Assembly: GCA_017412705.1 (NCBI GenBank)
Contig: JAFPWS010000066.1
Coordinates: forward strand, 1 to 36,418
Direction of reading: 5' to 3'
Source of the DNA: Prevotella sp.
GTDB lineage: Bacteria > Bacteroidota > Bacteroidia > Bacteroidales > Bacteroidaceae
Length of the DNA stretch: 36,418 bases
The notes beneath the pieces were generated by a model. It was given only the letters and a program-made list of their open reading frames with translations, was not told the DNA's origin and did not search any database. Made by a program: the position numbers and the translations under genes. This document shows positions 30,410 to 36,418 of this stretch, piece after piece (the stretch's first letter is position 1; every line of letters starts with the position of its first letter).

Positions 30410-31621
30410 ATGAAACAGACTGTAGTGATTTCCCTTTTGGCATTGGCATTAACGGTCTCTGCTGCTGACTACGACCAGAACAAGCCCTTTGGCTTCTGTA
30501 CCGTTGCCTCTCGTAGCAATGCTGCTTGTACGTATCAGGTTACAGGCGGTGGTTGTTGTGCTTACCCCCTACCTGAAGGCTTTGCCGGGAAAGTGGCTGT
30601 GCTGACATCCGAGGGTGCGGATGTTGACATGGAAAAGACAATAGAACGTGCCATCAGGCATCACGATGTCATCATCCTGGACGGTTCGAAGGGCGACTTC
30701 TTTGTGGCTGGAAAGGTGGACATCACTTTAGATAACAAGACGCTGCTGGGCATCAATCATGCGCGGCTCTGTACCCGCTGGCACATGACTCCGGCCATGA
30801 AGAGGACACTGGACGAGGCAGGTGTTCCCTCGATGAGTACCAGTGGTGGCGGCGGCATCTTGCCCAATGGTGCCAGGGTACGTGAGGAGGCTGAATACAA
30901 CACACGGAAGATTTTGATCCAGATGACGGGCGACTCGACAGAGCTGTTCCGCAATGCCGGCGTGCTGTCACTTCGCAAGTGTAGCAACATCATCGTACGT
31001 AACATCACTTTCGTAGGACCGGGGTCTGTCGACGTGGGAGGCAGCGACTTGCTGACGTGCAGCGGGTCGACAAACTGCTGGATAGACCACTGTGCATTCC
31101 AGGACGGTATGGACGGCAACTTTGACATTAACAATCAGGCAGACTTCATCACTGTCAGCTGGTGTACCTTCAGCTATACTGAGCGTTCGTATATGCACCA
31201 GAACACCAACCTCGTGGGCTATAGCGACAGAGAGAAAGTCGGTTTCTTGAATACTACCTTTGCCTTCAACTGGTGGGGCGAGGGTTGCAAACAGCGTATG
31301 CCCATGGCGCGTGTGGGAAAGATACACATGCTGAACAACTATTATACCAGCACTACCGCCAGCAACTGCATCAATCCGCGCAAGAACTCGGAATTTCTCA
31401 TTGAGGGCAATTACTTCGACAAGGGTGTGAAGAGATATTACAGTCAGGACGGAGCAATAGCCGTAACCTGGACAGCAGACAACCATATCTCCGAGGCTGC
31501 CACTCTGCCTTCGTCAATCGGTGACGCTGTTACCGTTCCTTACGACTATACGGTTGCCCCATGTAGCGCAGTACCCGAAGTGGTTAAGGCCAAGGCGGGA
31601 GCCACTCTCTTTGGCAATTAG
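30410..31621 (+). CDS. Pectate lyase, PL1 family (short form)
   Basis: Cleaves de-esterified homogalacturonan by beta-elimination, leaving 4,5-unsaturated galacturonides. Signal peptide MKQTVVISLLALALTVSA precedes a right-handed beta-helix. Visible family motifs: STSGGGGILPNG, IIVRNITFVGPGSVDVGG, CWIDHCAFQDGMDGNFDI (calcium site and the WiDH motif), and QRMPMARVGKIHMLNNYY with the catalytic arginine region. 403 residues ending KAGATLFGN, with no sorting tail, so likely periplasmic. It converges with a second PL1 gene; the two share long nearly identical stretches, including 35 identical bases at 31262-31296. Confidence 0.93.
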   Translation: MKQTVVISLLALALTVSAADYDQNKPFGFCTVASRSNAACTYQVTGGGCCAYPLPEGFAGKVAVLTSEGADVDMEKTIERAIRHHDVIILDGSKGDFFVAGKVDITLDNKTLLGINHARLCTRWHMTPAMKRTLDEAGVPSMSTSGGGGILPNGARVREEAEYNTRKILIQMTGDSTELFRNAGVLSLRKCSNIIVRNITFVGPGSVDVGGSDLLTCSGSTNCWIDHCAFQDGMDGNFDINNQADFITVSWCTFSYTERSYMHQNTNLVGYSDREKVGFLNTTFAFNWWGEGCKQRMPMARVGKIHMLNNYYTSTTASNCINPRKNSEFLIEGNYFDKGVKRYYSQDGAIAVTWTADNHISEAATLPSSIGDAVTVPYDYTVAPCSAVPEVVKAKAGATLFGN

Positions 31622-31631
31622 TGCAAAATGA

Positions 31632-31664
31632 CGCAGGGCAAGCCTTTTTGTTGCCTGCCCTGCG
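31632..31664. terminator. Bidirectional terminator hairpin between the two pectate lyase genes
   Basis: CGCAGGGCA (31632-31640) pairs with TGCCCTGCG (31656-31664), nine base pairs with a 15-base loop containing a T5 run. It lies 10 bases after one stop codon and 25 from the other, in the 68-base gap between convergent genes. There is no uridine tract after either arm. Confidence 0.65.
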
Positions 31665-31689
31665 CGGATATTGTCCAGAAATCTGGTGA

Positions 31690-33486
31690 TTATTTGATGA
31701 CCTTCGTTGTGACGGTCTTGCCATTGGCCATGCGCTCCACGCGGATGTTGATGCCCCGCTGTGGTTCAGCCAAGCGACGTCCGTCGAGCGAGTAGTATTC
31801 CGTAGCGGTGACATCCGATGGTGTGGCGACGCTTTCGATGGACGATGTGCCGGCCTCGCGGACTTCCACATAGAGCACTCCGCTCTCGCCAGAGCCGCGG
31901 GTAATGTTATGCGTGCCAGCCCCAATACTGGGAATGGTGTAAACGCGCACTCCCTCACTACCTTCAGGTGTTGAGGCGGTGTTGACATCGAGTTCTGTGC
32001 CATCGAACTTCAGTGTATTGTCGCTCCATGTCGACTGCACGATGACGACCGTTGACGTAGCTGCTGTGGTAGTGAACTGGATGAGTGTCGAGCCTTCCAT
32101 CTTCAGACCTTGCTCGTAAGCGATGCCGTTGTACTTACCAGTGAATTTGGGGTTAAAGTTGTGCTTGTTGGAAGCGTCGCCGAAGGTGAAGTATCCGCTC
32201 TCAGACTCTGTGTCAGTACCGTTGAACATAACGGAATAGTTCTTTGCCTCTGTGTCGGGAGTGGGGACTTCGCTGCTGGTGTAAGGCAACGTTGCACCGG
32301 CCTGTTCCTGCACGAATGCTGGCACGTCAGCATACGGAATGACACTATAAGTGTAAGGCATTGTGACTATAGTACCCTTGGATGCAGGCAGGCTGCTGGC
32401 CTCTGCAATGTAGTTGTTGGTATCCCAGGTTACGGATGTGGCACTGCTCTCACTGTAGTATTTTTTGACTCCTGTGTCGAAATAGTTACCCTCAATGAGG
32501 AACTCTGAATTCTTACGCGGATTGATAGATGAGCTATTGCCTGCACAGCTAAAATAGTTGTTCAACATGTGGATCTTGCCCACACGGGCCATAGGCATGC
32601 GCTGTTTGCAACCCTCGCCCCACCAGTTGAAGGCGAAGGTGGTGTTGAGGAATCCTGCCGCCTCACTGTCACTGCTACCCACCAGATTCGTGTTTTGATG
32701 CATGTAGGAACGGTCGGTATAGCTGAAGGTACAATAGCTGACTGTGATAAAGTCTGACGAGTTGGTGATGTCGAAGTTGCCGTCCATGCCGTCCTGAAAT
32801 GCACAGTGGTCAACCCAGCAGTGCTTGGCACCAGTGGCCGAGATGAGGTCGTAGCCTCCCACGTCAACGGATCCAGGGCCTGCAAAAGTGATGTTACGGA
32901 TGATGACGTTTTCCTTGTTCAGTGAGAAGATGCCCGATTTTTGGTAGTTTTCACTCTTGTCGCCTGTCAGGTTGATGATAATCTGTCGGGTATTGAATTC
33001 GGCCTGCTCATTTACCGTCTTGCCGTTGCTCAGTGTTCCGCCGCCCCCACTGGTGCTCATGTTAGGCACGCCAGCTGCATCCAGTGCTTTTTTGATTTCG
33101 TCCGTTATGTACCACTTGGTGCAAAGACGTGCATTATTAATGCCCAAGATGGTCTTGTTGCCCCGCTCGAAGCCGATGCTGCTTGAAATGATGAAGTCAC
33201 CATTAGAACCGTTCAGGATAACAACGTCGTTCTGTTTGATGGCATTTTGTATTTTGGCTTTCATGTCGGCATTGGGGCCGTCGGACTTCAGTTCAATCAC
33301 CTTGCCAGAGAAATTTTCGGGTACAGGATAGGTATAGCATCCACCACCTGTAACTTCGTATGTGCTGGAGGCATCGGTGCGTGAAGATGTCGTGCAGAAG
33401 CCGAAGGGCTTGCTTGTGTCAAAGTCTTGCGCCGTTGCCATCATACTGACAGTGATGGCTGCTAATGTGAATAGTAGTTTCTTCAT
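31690..33486 (-). CDS. Pectate lyase, PL1 family, with C-terminal beta domain and type IX sorting tail
   Basis: A 598-residue relative of the neighbouring lyase. Signal peptide MKKLLFTLAAITVSMMATA; PL1 catalytic domain to about residue 405 with CWVDHCAFQDGMDGNFDI and QRMPMARVGKIHMLNNYF. An added beta-rich domain (about 410-545, starting KNYSVMFNGTDTESESGYF) could be a carbohydrate-binding module of unassigned type. The last ~40 residues (TEYYSLDGRRLAEPQRGINI, then a basic Lys/Thr/Val end) match the Prevotella style of type IX secretion sorting tail. I infer cell-surface display or secretion, in contrast to the short neighbour. It starts 37 bases after the GH28-GH105 stop, with no promoter in the gap, so the two are co-transcribed. 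Confidence 0.93.
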   Translation of the reverse strand: MKKLLFTLAAITVSMMATAQDFDTSKPFGFCTTSSRTDASSTYEVTGGGCYTYPVPENFSGKVIELKSDGPNADMKAKIQNAIKQNDVVILNGSNGDFIISSSIGFERGNKTILGINNARLCTKWYITDEIKKALDAAGVPNMSTSGGGGTLSNGKTVNEQAEFNTRQIIINLTGDKSENYQKSGIFSLNKENVIIRNITFAGPGSVDVGGYDLISATGAKHCWVDHCAFQDGMDGNFDITNSSDFITVSYCTFSYTDRSYMHQNTNLVGSSDSEAAGFLNTTFAFNWWGEGCKQRMPMARVGKIHMLNNYFSCAGNSSSINPRKNSEFLIEGNYFDTGVKKYYSESSATSVTWDTNNYIAEASSLPASKGTIVTMPYTYSVIPYADVPAFVQEQAGATLPYTSSEVPTPDTEAKNYSVMFNGTDTESESGYFTFGDASNKHNFNPKFTGKYNGIAYEQGLKMEGSTLIQFTTTAATSTVVIVQSTWSDNTLKFDGTELDVNTASTPEGSEGVRVYTIPSIGAGTHNITRGSGESGVLYVEVREAGTSSIESVATPSDVTATEYYSLDGRRLAEPQRGINIRVERMANGKTVTTKVIK

Positions 33487-33523
33487 TTCTGTTTTATTTT
33501 GCCTTTTTAGTCTTTTACCTTAC

Positions 33524-36181
33524 TTAATTATTGAACATGTTCTCGGTGTTGTAGCCCAGCATCTCCATCTCCAGAGAGGCCCAGATGAAGGGACCTACGC
33601 CCTTGGCGTCGTTGGCACGGATGGGTTCAGAGAGGTAGTACTCGTACGATCCGTCACGACGCTTGTTCTCTTTGACACTGCCCTTGGGGTTGATGCGCTT
33701 CATGGCAGCCTCCACCTCAGGAGTGGCAGCAGGACCAAGGCCTGCCACGCTGCAACAGCGCGTCAGCGAAATGGTCTTGTCGGGATGTATCTGGATGAAG
33801 TTCTTAATCATACCCTTGTAGGCACGGATGCCAGCATCGAGGTACTTCTTGCCCACGTAGCCCTTACGATAGGCTTTCAGAAGGGCGTAGGTGAACATAG
33901 CCGAGCAGGTGCTCTCCAGATAGTTGCCCTCACGCTCCGGGCTGTCCATCACCTGATACCACAGGTCAGTCTTCTTGTCTTGCCACTTCAGGATGGCGTC
34001 GAAGTCCTTCTGCAACAGGTCGATGACCTCTGAGCGCCAGGCATAGTCCTCGGGCAGGGCGTCGAGCACCTCGATGAGGGCCATGGTGTACCAGCCCTGG
34101 GCACGTCCCCAGCAATGCTGGCTCAGTCCCGTCTCCTTGTCAGCCCAGAAAGTCTTGCGTGTCTCGTCGTAGGCATGACGGTTCAGGCCTGTCGTGGGGT
34201 CCAGCGTGCGCTGGTAGGTAATCTTCAACTGGTTGACGGCATCGTCATAGATATTGGTGATGGTCTTCTTGCCACCTTTGGCCTCTGTGATGGGGGCTGT
34301 CAGCGTGCGGAAGGGCAGACCCATGAAGATGCCGTCGAGCCATACCTGATAGGCATAGATGGCCTTGTGCCAGAACACCTTGTCGGCAATGGTGCGTGGC
34401 TGGTTCTGCAGCTGCTTCATCATGGTCTGCATGGCCGTCAGGTTCTTCTCTTCGGGCCATTTCTGGTACATGCGGGTCACGAAGTGTCCGGTGCGGATGT
34501 TGTCCAGGTTGTAGTCCAGGATATTATAGCCTGTGATGTTGCCTTCCTCGTCAATCATCTTGTCCGTATAGGCCTTGCAGTACTTCAGTATGTCCTCGCC
34601 GCCATATTTGAGATAGGTGTCCAGCATGCCCTCCAGCTCGATGCCCATGACGTACGACCACTTGGGCTTGTCTGAGAAGTCCAGCAGGTAGGGCTGCGGC
34701 ACGCGCTTCATCTCTGAGTAGGTCAGCCACTCCGAGTAGTGCTTGTAGGGATACTCCTGCAGCACCAGCGAGCCGTTGACCGTCAGGTTCTCGTACTTCA
34801 CGTCCTGTGCCAGCCCCACCTGGTGGATGGGGTCGCTGTAGACACCGTCGAACTGGCAGTTCCTGACGGTGATGTTGTTGACGGTATAGGCCAGCTTGGG
34901 GTCGTCGTAGCCCACTATCATGACGCCGTACTTCGACTTCTTGCACGTCACGTTCTCCATCGTCACGTTGGTCACCGTCGGGTAGAATCCGCGGCAGCAC
35001 ACCTCGCGGGGTTCGTAGTCGGTATTGATTTTCAGCACCGCCTCGCCACACTGGCCGACGCTGATGTTGCGCATGTTGATGTTCTCAATCACGCCGCCAC
35101 GACACGAGTTGGTCTTGATGCGCAGCACGCGGTCCAGGCTCGGGGAGTCCATCTCGCAGTCCTCGGCATAGACGTTCTGGCAGCCGCCTGATATCTCGCT
35201 GCCGATGACCACGCCGCCATGGCCGTTCTGCATCTTGCAGCCACGGATGATGATGTTCTTCGACACCGTGCCGGCAAACTTGCCCTGACCACCCTCGCGG
35301 CCGTCGTTGTTACGGGCCGACTTGATGGCTATGCAGTCGTCGCCCGTGTTGAAGTGGCAGTTCTCTATCAGCACACGGTCGCACGACTCGGGGTCGCAGC
35401 CGTCGCCGTTGGGGCCGTCGTTGTTGATATGTACGCCACGCACGGTGATGTCCGTCGACAGCAGGGGGTGAATGACCCAGAACGGCGAGCGCAGCAGCGT
35501 CACGTCCTCTATCAGTATGCCCTCGCACTGGTTCAGGTTAATCATCTGTGGGCGCAGACCGTCCTGCGGTCCGAAGCGGCGCTCGTCCATGGGCACGCCG
35601 TCCTCGGCGTACTTCAGCAGTCGGGCACGGGCACCCTGGTTTTGGGCTATGCCGCCCTCCTTCATGCCAAAGCGCTTGTTGCCACACCAGGGCCACCACG
35701 TCTCGTTCGAGCCGCCACCGTCGATGGTCCCCTTGCCCGTAATGGCTATGTCCCTGGCCTGGTAGGCATAGATCAGCGGCGAGAGGTTCCAGCAGTCCAG
35801 CCCCTCCCAGCGCGTCGGTACGATGGGGTATAGCTCCGGTTTGAAGGCAAACTCCAGTACGGCACCCTCCTCTACCACGAGGTTCACGCCGCTCTTCAGC
35901 TGGATGGCAGCCGTCACGAACTTCTGCCCTGCAGGGACGACCACCCGTCCGCCACCCTTCTTCGAGCACTTGTCAATTGCCTTCTGGATGGCTTTCTGGT
36001 TCTTGGCCGCAGCGTTTGCGGGCTTCGCTCCATACTTGGTGATGTAGTACACCTTGTCTGCAAACTGAGGCATGCGGATGCTCTGCTCAATCTGTCTGTA
36101 CTGCTGGTCATCCCAACCCCTGGCCTGTGCTGTCAAGGCCGCAAGGGTGCAAACGAGCAGCGCCTGAAATAGTCTTTTCAT
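33524..36181 (-). CDS. GH28 polygalacturonase fused to GH105 unsaturated rhamnogalacturonyl/galacturonyl hydrolase
   Basis: An 885-residue bifunctional pectinase with signal peptide MKRLFQALLVCTLAALTAQA. Residues ~40-475 form a GH28 beta-helix with all catalytic motifs: Asp260 in NGDGCDP, Asp281-Asp282 in NTGDDCIAIKS, His321 in NGHGGVVIGSE, and RIK at 354-356. Residues ~500-885 form an (alpha/alpha)6 barrel of GH105 (YteR-like), with Asp616 in YQVWLDGIFMGLPF and the WGRAQGWY motif at 691-698. GH28 hydrolyses saturated galacturonan or rhamnogalacturonan links; GH105 removes the unsaturated uronic acid left by lyases. Fusion in one chain would let one secreted enzyme finish both product types. 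The reading frame is continuous through the junction. No sorting tail is visible. Confidence 0.93.
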   Translation of the reverse strand: MKRLFQALLVCTLAALTAQARGWDDQQYRQIEQSIRMPQFADKVYYITKYGAKPANAAAKNQKAIQKAIDKCSKKGGGRVVVPAGQKFVTAAIQLKSGVNLVVEEGAVLEFAFKPELYPIVPTRWEGLDCWNLSPLIYAYQARDIAITGKGTIDGGGSNETWWPWCGNKRFGMKEGGIAQNQGARARLLKYAEDGVPMDERRFGPQDGLRPQMINLNQCEGILIEDVTLLRSPFWVIHPLLSTDITVRGVHINNDGPNGDGCDPESCDRVLIENCHFNTGDDCIAIKSARNNDGREGGQGKFAGTVSKNIIIRGCKMQNGHGGVVIGSEISGGCQNVYAEDCEMDSPSLDRVLRIKTNSCRGGVIENINMRNISVGQCGEAVLKINTDYEPREVCCRGFYPTVTNVTMENVTCKKSKYGVMIVGYDDPKLAYTVNNITVRNCQFDGVYSDPIHQVGLAQDVKYENLTVNGSLVLQEYPYKHYSEWLTYSEMKRVPQPYLLDFSDKPKWSYVMGIELEGMLDTYLKYGGEDILKYCKAYTDKMIDEEGNITGYNILDYNLDNIRTGHFVTRMYQKWPEEKNLTAMQTMMKQLQNQPRTIADKVFWHKAIYAYQVWLDGIFMGLPFRTLTAPITEAKGGKKTITNIYDDAVNQLKITYQRTLDPTTGLNRHAYDETRKTFWADKETGLSQHCWGRAQGWYTMALIEVLDALPEDYAWRSEVIDLLQKDFDAILKWQDKKTDLWYQVMDSPEREGNYLESTCSAMFTYALLKAYRKGYVGKKYLDAGIRAYKGMIKNFIQIHPDKTISLTRCCSVAGLGPAATPEVEAAMKRINPKGSVKENKRRDGSYEYYLSEPIRANDAKGVGPFIWASLEMEMLGYNTENMFNN

Positions 36182-36227
36182 AACGTTGTTTGGTTCTTTT
36201 TTGAGTTTGGTTCAGTAGATTTGGTTG
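36182..36227 (-). other. 5' leader of the GH28-GH105 transcript
   Basis: About 40 bases of T/G-rich leader (as read on the plus strand) lie between the promoter and ATG. No riboswitch-like structure is seen. Confidence 0.4.
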
Positions 36228-36235
36228 CAAAGTTA
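36228..36235 (-). promoter_or_regulatory. Promoter -7 element of the GH28-GH105/pectate lyase operon
   Basis: The minus strand reads TAACTTTG (TAnnTTTG), 46 bases upstream of the ATG. No TTTG is found at the expected -33 position, so an activator may be needed. Confidence 0.65.
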
Positions 36236-36239
36236 ATAA

Positions 36240-36265
36240 AAAAGCGTGAAAACCACGACGCTTTT
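36240..36265 (-). terminator. Rho-independent terminator of a gene beyond the right edge
   Basis: AAAAGCGT (36240-36247) pairs with ACGCTTTT (36258-36265), with a 10-base loop that allows further CGTG/CACG pairing. On the minus strand the stem ends in a run of six T, as in an intrinsic terminator. It is placed just upstream of the GH28 promoter and would insulate it from transcription entering from the right. Confidence 0.6.
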
Positions 36266-36418
36266 ACATTATTTATGATTGAGCCCACTTTAAAAAGTGG
36301 CAGTTTTACATAAATCCTGATATTCGGTTTTGTCATTGGCTGACATTCCGAGTGAAACATAGCTGACGACTGGTATTCGGATTATGTTTGTAAAAAACAC
36401 CTCCAGCCTGCAGGAAGC
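36266..36418. other. Right-end intergenic DNA, no gene seen
   Basis: No convincing reading frame. A short palindrome CCACTT-TAAA-AAGTGG lies at 36285-36300, and a half-parS-like GTGAAACA at 36352-36359 has no partner arm. The sequence ends in a G/C-rich CTCCAGCCTGCAGG stretch. Confidence 0.5.

Noticed and set aside
33362-34033. 223-codon plus-strand open frame across the GH28-GH105/pectate lyase junction
   Set aside because: Overlaps the ends of two well-supported genes on the other strand and has no recognisable domain.
36285-36300. Short palindrome CCACTT-TAAA-AAGTGG as a terminator
   Set aside because: Stem of six pairs, half of them A-T, with no T run; too weak, and a better hairpin lies 20 bases away.

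Overview
The window reads as chromosomal DNA of a Prevotella-like member of the Bacteroidales. Evidence: promoters of the Bacteroidetes type (TAnnTTTG, in two cases with TTTG exactly 19 bases upstream), starts without clear Shine-Dalgarno sequences, a PorE-like lipoprotein and a cargo protein with a Prevotella-style type IX secretion tail, SusB-related GH97 and other Bacteroidetes glycosidases, and several families (DUF5020, DUF5056, DUF5683, DUF6249) known mainly from this phylum. Family names were assigned by reading protein sequence, without a database search.

Layout. 1-401: C-terminal end of an AraC-type regulator. 482-566: tRNA-Ser(UGA) on the minus strand. 732-3434: mutS2. 3488-7108: a two-gene glycosidase operon (GH43 lipoprotein, GH97). 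7109-11114 (minus): surE-lpxB-purine permease-outer-membrane channel. 11226-17306 (plus): parA-parB-DUF5683-mltD-like-relA/spoT, divergent from surE. 17409-21611: pectin methylesterase and a tricorn-like S41 protease, six bases apart. 21829-23875: an ExbB/ExbD energy-transducing operon that includes an easily missed 42-residue membrane protein. 23882-26417 (minus): an rRNA/tRNA m5C methyltransferase, thyA and folA. 26519-28224: a tightly overlapping membrane-stress-like cluster (DUF6249 protein, PspC, ECF sigma factor, DUF5056 protein). 28229-30280 (minus): PorE-like lipoprotein. 30410-36181: a pectin-degradation block with two convergent pectate lyases and a GH28-GH105 fusion.

How the genes work together. 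Pectin methylesterase demethylates homogalacturonan, the PL1 lyases cleave it by beta-elimination, and the GH28-GH105 fusion can hydrolyse both saturated and unsaturated galacturonyl ends. GH43 and GH97 could remove side-chain sugars. No SusC/SusD pair lies in the window. One lyase carries a type IX sorting tail and PorE is a component of that secretion machine. SurE, the AzgA-type permease and the Tsx-like channel could form a nucleotide/purine salvage route.

The most unusual signal is not a gene. Several families of short, low-complexity, partly palindromic repeats are scattered through the window, both between genes and in frame inside conserved housekeeping genes (mutS2 twice, relA/spoT, the m5C methyltransferase twice, exbD). 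There is also a four-copy 22-bp tandem array upstream of exbB. These look like small mobile or slippage-derived elements tolerated as protein linkers.
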